From NCBI GenBank assembly GCA_038521345.1, contig JBCBKU010000002.1, positions 248,001 to 312,000 of the forward strand: a stretch of DNA of 64,000 nucleotides, given 5' to 3'. The DNA is from JBCBKU01 sp038521345. GTDB lineage: Bacteria > Pseudomonadota > Alphaproteobacteria > Rhodobacterales > Rhodobacteraceae. Below the pieces are notes generated by a model. It did no database searches. It worked only from the letters and a program-made list of their open reading frames with translations, and had not been told where the DNA came from. Of the stretch, positions 1-8,983 are shown piece after piece (positions within the stretch are counted from its first letter, which is position 1; each line of letters starts with the position of its first letter). The position numbers and the translations under genes were made by a program.

Positions 1-163
1 TCTGAAAGAAGAATGGCGGTTCCCGGTCGGGGTCATGACCCATTTCACGGGCATGGGCGCCGTAGTTCCGGCCGATGCAAAAGATACGAGAGATGGGGAA
101 TCGGCGGTCGGTCCCAAGGACGACAAGTACCGGGCGGTCTGGGGGGGTGATCACGAAGTCCAT
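1..163 (-). CDS. Fumarylacetoacetate hydrolase family protein (5' fragment)
   Basis: Partial gene running off the left edge; only the first 54 codons are present. The reverse-strand translation opens with an ATG at 163. About 25 residues in it shows the stretch RIFCIGRNYGAHAREMG, the typical entry strand of FAH-family hydrolases (fumarylpyruvate or acylpyruvate hydrolases and 2-hydroxyhepta-2,4-diene-1,7-dioate isomerases), followed by PPFFFQ, which normally leads into the conserved KP. These enzymes cleave C-C bonds of diketo acids using a divalent metal; the metal-binding glutamates lie outside the window, so the substrate cannot be told. The gene sits 48 bp downstream of the histidine kinase on the same strand, without an obvious strong ribosome binding site. 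Confidence 0.75.
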   Translation of the reverse strand, partial: MDFVITPPDRPVLVVLGTDRRFPISRIFCIGRNYGAHAREMGHDPDREPPFFFQ

Positions 164-211
164 GTTTCGGTGTCTAGGCCGACACCGATGCCCGCGACAA
201 GCGCGGACGTG

Positions 212-1804
212 TCAGTTGGTGGTGTCGGCCGGTACAACCGATTGTATCGTCCGGCGCAGTTCCGTCCGCTCAATCGGCTTGGGAACAAACGCATTCATCC
301 CCGTTTTCAGATAGCGTTCTCGCGCCTCTGGCGCCACATGGGCCGAGCAGGCGATGATCGGGACATCGCGGATTGGTGGGTTCAGTGACCGGATTTGTTG
401 AGCCGCGGCGATACCGTCAAGGCCGGGCATCATGATGTCCATCACAATCAAGTCGTAGGGCGTCTGCATGGCAGCCTCGACCGCTTCGAACCCGTTCGTC
501 GCCACGTCGACACTGTGACCGAGGTCATCGAGAATTGACTTCATGAAGTCTCGGTTGAGTTCGTTGTCCTCGGCCAGAAGCACTTTGTAGTGCGGGGCCC
601 CGTCGTCCTCGGCGGCTACCAAGGCGGGTGGTGGTACCGCATCCGATGTCCGGGCTTCAAGGACGTCGAGATCGCATTCGAAGTAGAATGTCGATCCGGC
701 GCCGATGGTGCTATCCACGCCTATATCGGCATTGAGGTTCTGCGCGATGTTTGCACAGATCGAAAGACCAAGGCCCCATCCGCCGCGTTCCTTGCCAAAG
801 TCGGACTCGATCTGAACGAAGGGTTTGAAGAGCTGCTTGGTCTGTTCCGGATCGATCCCCGGGCCTGTATCGGAGACTTCGAAGCGGACGCGTGCCAAAT
901 CCCCGTCACGCGAAATCAGGCGGACACCCAACGTCACCATTCCCTCGCTGGTGAACTTCACCGCGTTGGCCAGAAAATTGTTCAAGACCTGTTGCAGTCG
1001 CGTGGAGTCCGCCCGCACCAGCCGGGGCAGAGAGCGATCAAGCGTAACCGTCAGGCTAAGCCCCTTTTGTTTTGCGCTCGAATGCCACCAATCGGCAATC
1101 TGGTCGAGCATGTCGAAGAGTTCGAACTCCCGGGGCTCGATCCGCATACGCCCTTCCTCGACAAGACTGAGGTCGAGCAGGTCAGTTAGCATGTTCATCA
1201 GCGAACCGCCGGCTGAAAGGATGGCATCTACATGGTTCTTGCGCTTTTCGTCGAGGTTCGAGAGCTTAAGAAGCTGCGCAAACCCCATGATGGCGTTCAT
1301 TGGTGTCCGAATTTCGTGGCTCATCGCCGCTAGAAACCGGGATTTGGCGCGGCTCGCTTCGCGGGCTTCCTGAGCAAGCGCGTTCAAATCACGGCGGGCC
1401 TGAATGGCACCGCGGTTGTCAAAAACAATCGCCAGAGATTCAACAAAAGACCCGGTGCGATCGAACCGCATTGACGATGTGATGAGTACGGGAATGACCT
1501 CGCCGGACTTCGACACGAAATTGTACGGCTGGTTCCTGAGATGGCCCGTGCGAAAAAACTCTGGCAACGTCACGGATCGCGCATGTGCCGCGTCTTCTGC
1601 GGTTAGAAAGTCGAGTTTCGACCGGCCGATCATCTCCTCCGCCTCATAGCCGAGAAGCTGCGCCCAGTCCCTGCTGATCCGCGTCAGTCGGTACTCGTTG
1701 TCAATTGAGTGAAACAGGAGAGGCGCACATTGAAGAAAGGCGCTGAGATCGTCATCGGGTGCCGTGCGCCAAAAATCTCTTAGCGCGTCAAGTTCTGAAG
1801 CCAT
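212..1804 (-). CDS. PAS-domain hybrid sensor histidine kinase with C-terminal receiver
   Basis: A 530-residue cytosolic two-component hybrid kinase. Visible in order: a PAS sensor (about residues 25-135, with the LLGYEAEEMIG motif); a dimerisation/H box MSHEIRTPMN with phosphorylatable His163; an HATPase domain with an N box (NNFLANAVKF, about 275), G1 box DTGPGID (about 312) and G2 box GGWGLGL (about 341); and a receiver domain (about 407-525) with phosphoacceptor Asp456 in DLIVMDIMMP and KP near the end. No membrane segment is seen, so the input is probably intracellular (ligand, redox or light). A PAS-HK-REC layout usually passes phosphate to a separate Hpt protein or response regulator, and none is encoded next to it. 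ATG at 1804 is preferred; an in-frame TTG at 1819 is possible. Kinase identity is sure, the signal unknown. Confidence 0.92.
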   Translation of the reverse strand: MASELDALRDFWRTAPDDDLSAFLQCAPLLFHSIDNEYRLTRISRDWAQLLGYEAEEMIGRSKLDFLTAEDAAHARSVTLPEFFRTGHLRNQPYNFVSKSGEVIPVLITSSMRFDRTGSFVESLAIVFDNRGAIQARRDLNALAQEAREASRAKSRFLAAMSHEIRTPMNAIMGFAQLLKLSNLDEKRKNHVDAILSAGGSLMNMLTDLLDLSLVEEGRMRIEPREFELFDMLDQIADWWHSSAKQKGLSLTVTLDRSLPRLVRADSTRLQQVLNNFLANAVKFTSEGMVTLGVRLISRDGDLARVRFEVSDTGPGIDPEQTKQLFKPFVQIESDFGKERGGWGLGLSICANIAQNLNADIGVDSTIGAGSTFYFECDLDVLEARTSDAVPPPALVAAEDDGAPHYKVLLAEDNELNRDFMKSILDDLGHSVDVATNGFEAVEAAMQTPYDLIVMDIMMPGLDGIAAAQQIRSLNPPIRDVPIIACSAHVAPEARERYLKTGMNAFVPKPIERTELRRTIQSVVPADTTN

Positions 1805-1915
1805 CGGAGCGCACCGCAACTGTAGAGAGCATCACGCGAGTATATTCATCTTTAGGATGAAATTTACACACCCTAGAGTTGCGCCATACCGTCGCAGAGG
1901 GGCCGAACGATGTCG

Positions 1916-3631
1916 TCAGGTCCGCCCGCTATAGCGTTCAGCCCAAAGCGCGGTGTCTTCATCCGAGACTTTCGCGAATAGAACGTCCGGCACGGCAAAC
2001 GGATGTTCGTCGGGCAAGATGTCAAGCGCCGCTGTCACATCATCAGGCCAGTCTGCATCCGGAATGTTCATGGCCGTGCGAAGTGTTGCAGAGGCATCGG
2101 GAATGAATGGCCCGGAGATGGCGGCGTAGAACCGTACGAGGTTCAGGCCCAACCGGACAATCATTGCCGCCTCGACCGGATCCTCCTTGAAAACCGACCA
2201 CGGCGCTGCGGCCTGCAAATACTCGTTGCCGGCCACCCAGATCGCGCGCAATTCCGTCGCGGCCTTCCGGATTTCGATTGCGTCCATATGCGCCGTATAG
2301 CGGTCCATGCGGTCCGACAACTCGGCGGCGAGGGCAGTTTCCCGCGGGCCCCAAGCGCTACCGGCGGGAACAACTTCGCCGAACTTTGAGCGGCAGAACT
2401 TGGTGATACGGCTTACGAAGTTCCCGAGGACATCGGCGAGATCCTTGTTCACCGATGCCTGGAAGTTTTCCCAAGTGAACTCACTGTCCTGGTTTTCTGG
2501 CGCGTGGGACAGCAGCCACCACCGCCAGTAATCCGCCGGCAGGATCTCAAGTGCCTGGTCCATGAACACGCCGCGGCCCTGACTGGTCGAGAATTGGCCG
2601 CCATCGTAGTTCAGGTAGTTGAAAGACTTGATGTAATCGACAAGCTTCCACGGCTCGCCCGACCCGAGAATTGTCGCCGGGAAGCTCAAAGTGTGAAACG
2701 GTACGTTGTCCTTGCCCATGAATTGGACATAGCGAACATCATTCGCACCCTTGTCGGTGCGCCACCACCGTTCCCACGCGCTGTCCGGCGCGCCTTGGGC
2801 GTCGGACCATTCCTTGGCCGACGCGATGTATTCGATTGGCGCGTCGAACCAGACATAGAAGACTTTGCCTTCCATGCCCGGCCAAGGGTCTGGACCCTTT
2901 CGCACCGGCACCCCCCAATCGAGATCCCGGGTGATCCCGCGGTCTTGCAAGCCGTCGCCGTCATCCAGCCACTTCTTCGCGATGGACGTGGTCAGGATCG
3001 GCCAGTCGGTCTTGCTGTCTATCCAAGCCCGCAATTCGTCACGCATGGCGGATTGGCGAAGGTAGAGATGCGTCGTCTCGCGCACCTCAAGATCGGTCGA
3101 GCCAGAAATGGCTGAGCGCGGGTTGATGAGGTCCGTCGGGTCGAGCTGCTTGGTGCAGTTTTCGCATTGGTCACCGCGCGCGCGTTCGTATCCGCAATTG
3201 GGGCACGTGCCCTCGATATACCGGTCGGGAAGGAACCGCCCATCGGCATGCGAATAGACCTGCTGTTCGCTGACTTCCCGGATAAGTCCCGCCGCGTCGA
3301 GCCGCCCTGCGAAGTGCTGGGTCAGGGCATGGTTCTGGGGCGAGGACGATCGTCCGTAGTGATCGAACGAAAGCCGGAACCTGTCCGCCAGCTCCTTTTG
3401 GATTGCCCACATCTCCGCGCAGTATTCGGCCACGGGTTTGCCTGCCTTGGCTGCTGCCAATTCGGCCGGCGTCCCATGTTCGTCCGTCGCGCAAAGGAAC
3501 AGAACCTCGTGGCCGCGTTCGCGAAGATAGCGCGCATAAAGATCGGCCGGCAATTGCGATCCGACCAGATTGCCGAGGTGTTTGATCCCGTTGATATACG
3601 GGATCGCCGATGTGATCAGGGTCCGTGCCAT
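1916..3631 (-). CDS. metG: Methionine--tRNA ligase
   Basis: A 571-residue class I aminoacyl-tRNA synthetase that charges initiator and elongator tRNA-Met. The N-terminus has the Rossmann entry AIPYINGIKHLGN, where HLGN (residues 18-21) is the HIGH motif. A knuckle with four cysteines follows (CPNCGYE then CENCTKQ, about residues 144-165). The KMSKS loop appears as QFSTSQGRG (about 345-353), a variant in which the lysines are replaced; this FSTS form is common in one branch of MetRS. There is no C-terminal tRNA-binding EMAP-like domain, as is usual for the 570-residue alphaproteobacterial form. Transcribed divergently from the inositol phosphatase gene, with about 170 bp between them. Confidence 0.96.
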   Translation of the reverse strand: MARTLITSAIPYINGIKHLGNLVGSQLPADLYARYLRERGHEVLFLCATDEHGTPAELAAAKAGKPVAEYCAEMWAIQKELADRFRLSFDHYGRSSSPQNHALTQHFAGRLDAAGLIREVSEQQVYSHADGRFLPDRYIEGTCPNCGYERARGDQCENCTKQLDPTDLINPRSAISGSTDLEVRETTHLYLRQSAMRDELRAWIDSKTDWPILTTSIAKKWLDDGDGLQDRGITRDLDWGVPVRKGPDPWPGMEGKVFYVWFDAPIEYIASAKEWSDAQGAPDSAWERWWRTDKGANDVRYVQFMGKDNVPFHTLSFPATILGSGEPWKLVDYIKSFNYLNYDGGQFSTSQGRGVFMDQALEILPADYWRWWLLSHAPENQDSEFTWENFQASVNKDLADVLGNFVSRITKFCRSKFGEVVPAGSAWGPRETALAAELSDRMDRYTAHMDAIEIRKAATELRAIWVAGNEYLQAAAPWSVFKEDPVEAAMIVRLGLNLVRFYAAISGPFIPDASATLRTAMNIPDADWPDDVTAALDILPDEHPFAVPDVLFAKVSDEDTALWAERYSGRT

Positions 3632-3799
3632 GGCGCGCTCTTACCGCTCCGCCGGGACAGGGTCCATAGCCCCATGAGCGCGTATTCGTGCCCAAGGCAG
3701 CTTGGAACGACGCCCCGCCATTCATCGTTGGGGGCCATGACGCATTCGACGTTCGAACCCGTCTTTCCTTCCGGGTCATGCGGACGTATGAGGCGCGCT

Positions 3800-4588
3800 A
3801 TGCAGGGCAGTGCCAATCTCAACGTCATGGTGAAAGCCGCGCGAAAAGCGGGCCGGAGCCTTGTGAAGGACTTCCGCGAGGTCGAGAACCTACAGGTCTC
3901 GTCCAAGGGCGCAGGAGATTTTGTCAGCCGCGCCGACATCGCGGCAGAGAAAATAGTGCGCGATGAACTGATGGGCGCGCGGCCAAATTACGGATGGGTT
4001 GGCGAGGAAAGCGAGGCTGAGGAAGGGACCGATCCAACGCGCCGCTGGATCGTTGACCCGCTCGACGGGACGACGAACTTTCTGCACGGGATGCCGCACT
4101 GGGCGGTGTCCATCGCACTGGAACACAAAGGCGAGATCGTCGCGGGCGTTATCTTTGATCCGGCCAAGGACGAGCTTTTCCAGGCCGAGAAGGGACAGGG
4201 CGCCTGGATGAACGGCCAGCGCCTGCGCGTGTCCGACCGCACCGCGATGATCGAGGCGGTGTTTGCGACGGGCCTTCCCTTCGGAGGCCGGCCCACCCTG
4301 CCTGCAGCGCTTCAGGATCTTGCCCAGTTGCTTCCGGCCTGTGCGGGGGTTCGCCGCTGGGGCGCAGCCGCGCTCGACCTCGCCTATGTCGCGGCTGGGC
4401 GCTACGACGGGTACTGGGAGCGCGGGCTGAACGCGTGGGACGTCGCAGCGGGGGTCATCATCGTGCGCGAGGCCGGTGGTTTTGTCGAACCCCTCGTTCC
4501 CGGGGCCGATCTTCTGGGCGATGGTGCCCTGATCGCTGGGAATACCGGGTTGTTTGAGCCGTTTTCGAAGGCGATCCGCCGGAACTAG
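3800..4588 (+). CDS. suhB: Inositol monophosphatase family protein
   Basis: A 262-residue Mg2+-dependent phosphatase of the IMPase/SuhB family. Metal-binding motifs are all present: GEESE (about 68-72), DPLDGTTNF (about 86-94) and a late WDVAAG. The family hydrolyses myo-inositol-1-phosphate and related sugar phosphates; SuhB of enterobacteria also acts on rRNA transcription complexes. The start MQGSANLNVM at 3800 matches the usual family N-terminus; an ATG four codons upstream (3788) is the alternative. Its stop codon overlaps that of the convergent GFA gene by 4 bp (CTAG). The true substrate (inositol-1-P or another phosphomonoester) cannot be read from the sequence. Confidence 0.9.
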   Translation: MQGSANLNVMVKAARKAGRSLVKDFREVENLQVSSKGAGDFVSRADIAAEKIVRDELMGARPNYGWVGEESEAEEGTDPTRRWIVDPLDGTTNFLHGMPHWAVSIALEHKGEIVAGVIFDPAKDELFQAEKGQGAWMNGQRLRVSDRTAMIEAVFATGLPFGGRPTLPAALQDLAQLLPACAGVRRWGAAALDLAYVAAGRYDGYWERGLNAWDVAAGVIIVREAGGFVEPLVPGADLLGDGALIAGNTGLFEPFSKAIRRN

Positions 4589-4956
4589 TAGACCCGGTCG
4601 TTCGGGTGCTGGCGGCCTTCGACCCATGGGATGTCTCCCAGTTTGTCGATTTCCACGCCGTCCAGTACGGCTGCGTTAACCCCATACTGGTTCGGGTTCG
4701 ACCGGCGCTGATGATGGGTATAGATGCCGCACACCGAGCAGAACCAGTGTCGCGCGCTTCTCGTGCCGAACTGGTAAAGTGTGAGAACATCCGCGCCTCG
4801 TGTCACACGCAGCCCGTCAAGCGGGGCCGACACTGCGACAGCACCACGTCGAATGCAGTACGAGCAGTTGCACCGGCGCGCGGTGTTCAGCCCGTCGGTA
4901 AGGGTCACCTCGATTTCGACCGCGCCGCAATGGCATGTGCCGCGGAACGTGCTCAT
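4585..4956 (-). CDS. GFA-family (CENP-V/GFA domain) zinc-binding protein
   Basis: A 123-residue single-domain protein of the glutathione-dependent formaldehyde-activating (GFA/CENP-V) family. The zinc ligands are visible: CHC at residues 8-10, CNCSYC at 29-34 and CSVCG at 73-77. Founding members were described as speeding S-hydroxymethylglutathione formation, but most homologues have no proven activity, so no reaction is claimed. The ATG at 4956 overlaps the TGA of the upstream rhomboid gene (ATGA), so the two are likely translationally coupled in one transcript. Its own stop overlaps suhB from the other strand. Confidence 0.88.
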   Translation of the reverse strand: MSTFRGTCHCGAVEIEVTLTDGLNTARRCNCSYCIRRGAVAVSAPLDGLRVTRGADVLTLYQFGTRSARHWFCSVCGIYTHHQRRSNPNQYGVNAAVLDGVEIDKLGDIPWVEGRQHPNDRVY

Positions 4957-5690
4957 CTTCTCGGAACCCGCGGGACTGAACTGCGCACAAACCTGTAGTG
5001 CGCCTCGGGATGTGGCGGATGGCCGTGCGTGCGCCGCCAAAACGCCTGTCCGCCGAGGCGAAGCCAAAGCGGTACGGTAAGAGCAAGTCCGACGACGAAG
5101 CCACCCGCATGGGCCCAGTACGCTACGCCGCCTTGGTCGGTTGGAGTGGCCGCACCGATGCCCACCTGCATAAGGAACCAAGCGCCAAGCACGGCCCATG
5201 CAGGCAGGGTGAAGACCCGGAAAATGATGATCAGGATCAGTAGGATATCGACCTTGGCCTTCGGAAACAAAAGGAGGTATCCCCCCATGACGCCCGCGAT
5301 CGCACCGGATGCGCCAACCATGGGGATGGTGGACCCGGGGTCGGCCAGAACCTGCGCGATCGCGGCCCCGATCCCGCTTGCCAGATAGAAGCAGAGAAAG
5401 GGGACATGGCCCATCTCGTCTTCCATATTGTCGCCGAAGATGAACAGGAAAAGCATGTTCCCGAGCAGGTGCATAACACCTCCGTGGAGGAACATTGATG
5501 TCAGATAGGTCAGTGGCGCCTCGGCCGCCTGCGCCGGGACCAGTCCCCAGGTCAGGAAGAAACCGGTCAGCGCCCGCGGATTGTTCAGCAGGCCCACGTA
5601 ACTGAGAAACACCAGGACATTGATGGCGATCAGAGCATAAGTCACAACCGGTGTACGGCCCGACGGGTTATGATCGCGGATCGGAAACAT
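4953..5690 (-). CDS. Rhomboid family intramembrane serine protease
   Basis: A 245-residue polytopic membrane protein with about six hydrophobic segments. The rhomboid signature is complete: HLLGN (residues 74-78), catalytic serine in GASGA (Ser128) and catalytic histidine in WAHAGG (His194). Rhomboids cut substrates within or next to membrane helices; bacterial substrates are mostly unknown. The start chosen is ATG 5690 (MFPIRDHNPSGR), the normal N-terminus for the roseobacter version; a longer frame opens 13 codons upstream without family resemblance. First gene of a two-gene unit with the GFA protein, divergent from the TPR gene at 5783. Confidence 0.93.
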   Translation of the reverse strand: MFPIRDHNPSGRTPVVTYALIAINVLVFLSYVGLLNNPRALTGFFLTWGLVPAQAAEAPLTYLTSMFLHGGVMHLLGNMLFLFIFGDNMEDEMGHVPFLCFYLASGIGAAIAQVLADPGSTIPMVGASGAIAGVMGGYLLLFPKAKVDILLILIIIFRVFTLPAWAVLGAWFLMQVGIGAATPTDQGGVAYWAHAGGFVVGLALTVPLWLRLGGQAFWRRTHGHPPHPEAHYRFVRSSVPRVPRR

Positions 5691-5782
5691 CGCGCAGCCA
5701 CACTTGTCGCCGCGCCAAGCGGGCGTCAAGCGATGATGAAGAGCGGACTTGACGAAATCGCCGTGACGCCGAGACTACGGGC

Positions 5783-6319
5783 ATGCGCACAATCGTTCTT
5801 CCGTTGTTATTTGCCATTCCGGCCTTCGCGGATTGCCCTCCGGTTGCCGATCGAACCGACGACATGGATGCCTTGATCGCCGAAGCGCGAGGGGCAGATA
5901 CCCCCGCCGCCGGACAGGAGGCCGGGCGCAAGATGTGGGCGATTTGGACCGAAGCGCCCGATGAGATTGCGCAAGAGATGCTGGACCGCGGCGTCAGCAG
6001 TCTTGGCTCCTATGATTTCCTGCGCGCGATCGAGGCATTTGATGATCTGACGGGTTATTGTCCGGACTATGCCGAAGGGTACAATCAGCGTGCCTTTGCG
6101 CATTTCCTGCGCGAGGATTACCCTGCTGCTCTTATCGATATCGAACATGCCCTCGACCGGAATCCGAGACATGTCGGCGCGTTGTCGGGCAAGGCGTTGA
6201 CACTTTTTCGCATGGGGCGCGAAGAGGATGGGCAGGCCGCGCTGCGCGCCGCGTTGGACCTGAACCCGTGGCTGAACGAACGTTTCCTTCTGAAGGAAAC
6301 CCCGGGAACGGACCTTTAG
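5783..6319 (+). CDS. Secreted tetratricopeptide repeat protein
   Basis: A 178-residue protein with a short signal peptide (MRTIVLPLLFAIPAFA, cut before Asp-Cys). Residues about 80-165 form TPR helices (SYDFLRAIEAFDDLTGYCP, YNQRAFAHFLREDYPAALIDI, GKALTLFRMGREEDGQAALR). TPR proteins serve as scaffolds for protein contacts; the signal peptide places this one in the periplasm. The two cysteines (just after the cleavage site and in DLTGYCPDY) could form a disulfide or one could be lipidated, although the AFADC context is not a good lipobox. No partner is indicated by its neighbours, which are a divergent rhomboid gene and a convergent dehydrogenase. Confidence 0.8.
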   Translation: MRTIVLPLLFAIPAFADCPPVADRTDDMDALIAEARGADTPAAGQEAGRKMWAIWTEAPDEIAQEMLDRGVSSLGSYDFLRAIEAFDDLTGYCPDYAEGYNQRAFAHFLREDYPAALIDIEHALDRNPRHVGALSGKALTLFRMGREEDGQAALRAALDLNPWLNERFLLKETPGTDL

Positions 6320-6326
6320 GTTCGGA

Positions 6327-7493
6327 TCAGGCGACCCGCCCGGCCGCCATCGGTTCGCGCGTTCCCTCGAGCCAAAGCGTCAATGCGAGGCTGTCGGGAA
6401 CATCGAGATCGGCCCACGTCAGAACGTGCCCCGGTTCGACCGCGTGTTTCAGTTGTGCGCCGTCGAGGAGGTTTGCAGGGACTGCATCGGGGGCATCCGC
6501 AAACTCGAAAGCCGAGGCGCGGATATCAAACCCACCGACGGCCTTGGCGAAAACATGTCCGGCACCTAGGGGCTGTTTCACGATCGCCGCGGCCAGTGCA
6601 ACGGGGTTGGTCCCGTTCGTGAGCAGCGGCGGGTCGCCCCGAAGCACGGACCGGATCGTCTTGACGATCTCCAGATGACAAAGGTGGTGTGGACGCAGGA
6701 TCACATAGGCCGTGTCGCCCTTCGTCTTCAGTCGCGTGAGCGGCATGTAGCCCTCGGCAGTGTCCGCCACTGCACTTTCGCAAAGAAGCAGGATACCCGG
6801 AGGACCGCCCGGGTTCAGAACGTAGTCAGAGATCGCCGCGCCCGTCGCGCGGGCCGCTTCGGCGAGGTAGTCAAGCTCGCGCAGATCCTCCACCTTGCCG
6901 CCGATCAGGCCAGGTTTCGCCAGCCGCGCGCCCAGACCGTTGGCCACAAGCACCTGTTCGATTTGCAACTTGCTGCCGTCGGTGAACGAAGTCACCTGCT
7001 GAAGGCTCAGGCCCTGCTTGGTTCCCCAATACTCCATGTCCTCGGGAGTTGGGTTCTCGTTCAGGAAACCCTTCAAGTTCACATACGCAAGCGGGGTGAA
7101 CGACATCTCTCGTGCTTCGGCGTCCAGCTCGGCCAAGCAGCCGGGCTGATCACCATGCGCTTCGGTCAGTTGGTAGCCGCGCCGCACAAGCCCCGATCCT
7201 ATTGTGACCTGGGCTTCGGAATTCATGGTGATCGCCGGGCGTCCGGCCTCGCCCGCTGCCTGCAGGACATGGGCGGCGTGCAGCGCATCGCCCGAGCATT
7301 CCACGACGATATCGCAGCCGTCGACCAGATCCTCGACTGCGTTGGTCAGCTTCTCTTCCGGAAAAGTTGGCGCCGATGCCGCCACGGGACGCCGGGTCAG
7401 AATCCGAGACACGCTTAGGTCAGGTGTACTTTCGATGACCCCGTACATGCCACGGGCGATGAAGCCCGTGCCTGAAAGACCGATTTTTGTCAT
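6327..7493 (-). CDS. NAD(P)-dependent oxidoreductase with C-terminal SAF domain (homoserine dehydrogenase-like)
   Basis: A 388-residue protein. The first 130 residues are a Rossmann fold (IGLSGTGFIARGMYGVI; then VECSGDALHAAHVLQAAGEAG), as in homoserine dehydrogenase and other GFO-like enzymes. The last about 80 residues (VPANLLDGAQLKHAVEPGHVLTWADLD) form an SAF domain, known from sialic acid synthase, altronate dehydratase and flagellar chaperones. This fusion is annotated in proteobacteria as homoserine dehydrogenase or SAF-domain oxidoreductase and is often found with sugar-acid catabolism genes, but here it stands alone. The middle part has HHLCHLEI-type motifs near the probable substrate pocket. 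Ends 8 bp from the convergent TPR gene. Substrate unknown. Confidence 0.72.
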   Translation of the reverse strand: MTKIGLSGTGFIARGMYGVIESTPDLSVSRILTRRPVAASAPTFPEEKLTNAVEDLVDGCDIVVECSGDALHAAHVLQAAGEAGRPAITMNSEAQVTIGSGLVRRGYQLTEAHGDQPGCLAELDAEAREMSFTPLAYVNLKGFLNENPTPEDMEYWGTKQGLSLQQVTSFTDGSKLQIEQVLVANGLGARLAKPGLIGGKVEDLRELDYLAEAARATGAAISDYVLNPGGPPGILLLCESAVADTAEGYMPLTRLKTKGDTAYVILRPHHLCHLEIVKTIRSVLRGDPPLLTNGTNPVALAAAIVKQPLGAGHVFAKAVGGFDIRASAFEFADAPDAVPANLLDGAQLKHAVEPGHVLTWADLDVPDSLALTLWLEGTREPMAAGRVA

Positions 7494-7697
7494 CGCCGAA
7501 CTCCGCCTTGGACGTCTTTGGCAGGTCCGATGGGACCCAAGCCTTGCAAGGGGTGCTAACGGAAGCCGAGCCGAATTGCCACGGCGAAAGGCGCGCTGCA
7601 GGACTGCGTTTGCCGCGCTGCAGCGTGTTTTTGTTGCGAGTTGCTTGACCTTGCGGCGGGTTTTGGGCCTTTTGGCGCTTTGTTAGCCGTCGCTCGG

Positions 7698-7783
7698 GCC
7701 CGCGTGGTGGAATTGGTAGACACAGGGGACTTAAAATCCCTAGGCAAAGCGCCGTGCCGGTTCGAGTCCGGCCGCGGGCACCA
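7698..7783 (+). tRNA. tRNA-Leu (anticodon TAA)
   Basis: An 86-nt gene with encoded CCA. Acceptor arms GCCCGCG (7698-7704) and CGCGGGC (7773-7779) pair perfectly; the discriminator is A and CCA follows at 7781-7783. The anticodon loop CTTAAAA is at 7730-7736 with anticodon TAA at 7732-7734, inside a GGGGA/TCCCT stem. The long variable arm (CTAGGCAAAGCGCCGT region) and the T-loop TTCGAGT are those of a class II leucine tRNA. It reads UUA (and UUG by wobble), rare codons in this GC-rich genome. Confidence 0.97.
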
Positions 7784-7818
7784 CGTGACAGACCTGTAGT
7801 CGCTTCTTGCAGCGCAGG

Positions 7819-8841
7819 TCACCACGCATTGGCCAGAACCCAGTCCCGACGCTCGGCAAAGTGTGGATCACTTGTCAAATGCCGAATCCGGGCTGCATGG
7901 GCCTCGCACGCCTCCGCATGCAAGCCATCGAGCGCGTCGTCGCCCATCAGATCCTCATGAACACGCTCAGCTTCCGGGCGAAGCCGGTCAAAACGGCTGC
8001 CCGTGGAATCATGCTGGTTCCGGGTTCGCCAGTAACGCTGCGACACCTGCTTTCCAGAAACGACAACGTCGCCCCGGAACATCTTGACCAAGTAGCTATC
8101 AAGAGACCGCAGCGGGAAATGGTCAAGCGAGACAAGCTCATAGGTTCCGCGGCAGTCAATCCCGTTGGCGGTCCGGTCTTCTGCGAGCAGGGGCAATGGG
8201 CGGGCGGAGCCGTCTAGCCAGCGCGCATGTTCGGTCATATCCGGGCGGTGATTTCGAACCTGCCTTACCTGGTCGCCGAGGCGCACGATGCTCTTTACGC
8301 CGCGCTGTGCCTTCCACTTGCCCGGCTGCTCGGTCTGGTGGGCGGGAAACTGGTCGATCACCCAACCCGGCGTAAAATGCTCCTTCTGGTTCGAGCCATG
8401 GTTCAACTCGGTCATTGACAGGACATCGAAGGGACCCGCTGCAGCGAACAAATCCGCAAGACGCCCCTGGCCGACGCGAACGTTTATGAATTCATCCACA
8501 TCCATCGATATCACAAAGTCGGCCTCGCGCCAGTTTCTGAGATAAGGCGCGTAACTGAGTGCCGCCGGCTGGAAATAGGTGCTCTCCGAGGCGAGGGCCG
8601 GATTCGGGAGATGGGTCACCACCCCGAGATCGTCAAGCCGATCGAGAATTCGATCAGTTCCATCGCTGCAATCGTTTGTAAAGACGACAAAATCCGTGAC
8701 GCCCGCGGCAATGTGCCAGGCCACCCATTCAACGATGAACGGTCCTTCGTCCTTCATGCAGGTCACGATCAGCGTACGCCCGTTCGCGGGCGGCCAAGCG
8801 GCATCTTGCCCCGTCGCATTCGGGGCCGGTTTGTTCAGCAT
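7819..8841 (-). CDS. Glycosyltransferase family 2 protein
   Basis: A 340-residue protein with the glycosyltransferase family 2 pattern of the Glyco_tranf_2_4 type. It opens with TLIVTCMKDEGPFIVEWVAWH, continues with DFVVFTNDCSDGTDRILD (nucleotide-sugar binding) and has a metal-binding DxD motif DVDEF at residues 114-118. No signal peptide or membrane helix is seen, so it acts in the cytoplasm, probably on surface polysaccharide or glycan precursors; donor and acceptor cannot be deduced. It lies alone, converging on tRNA-Leu and divergent from the KefF-like gene. Start is ATG 8841. Confidence 0.85.
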   Translation of the reverse strand: MLNKPAPNATGQDAAWPPANGRTLIVTCMKDEGPFIVEWVAWHIAAGVTDFVVFTNDCSDGTDRILDRLDDLGVVTHLPNPALASESTYFQPAALSYAPYLRNWREADFVISMDVDEFINVRVGQGRLADLFAAAGPFDVLSMTELNHGSNQKEHFTPGWVIDQFPAHQTEQPGKWKAQRGVKSIVRLGDQVRQVRNHRPDMTEHARWLDGSARPLPLLAEDRTANGIDCRGTYELVSLDHFPLRSLDSYLVKMFRGDVVVSGKQVSQRYWRTRNQHDSTGSRFDRLRPEAERVHEDLMGDDALDGLHAEACEAHAARIRHLTSDPHFAERRDWVLANAW

Positions 8842-8983
8842 ATCGCCCGTTGCCTCGCCATCGTCTGGTGCGGTGGTCTGCTTCTTTCATAGACGTTTTG
8901 CGGTGATGCTTCCAGCCGGACTTCCCCCTTGCCTCTCCCGCCCGGTGAAGGTCTTCTGCGCCCCAACCCGACGGAGGAGATCC

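Noticed and set aside
7645..7650. TTGACC upstream of tRNA-Leu as a -35 box
   Set aside because: No -10-like hexamer at 16-18 bp spacing, so the promoter was not called.
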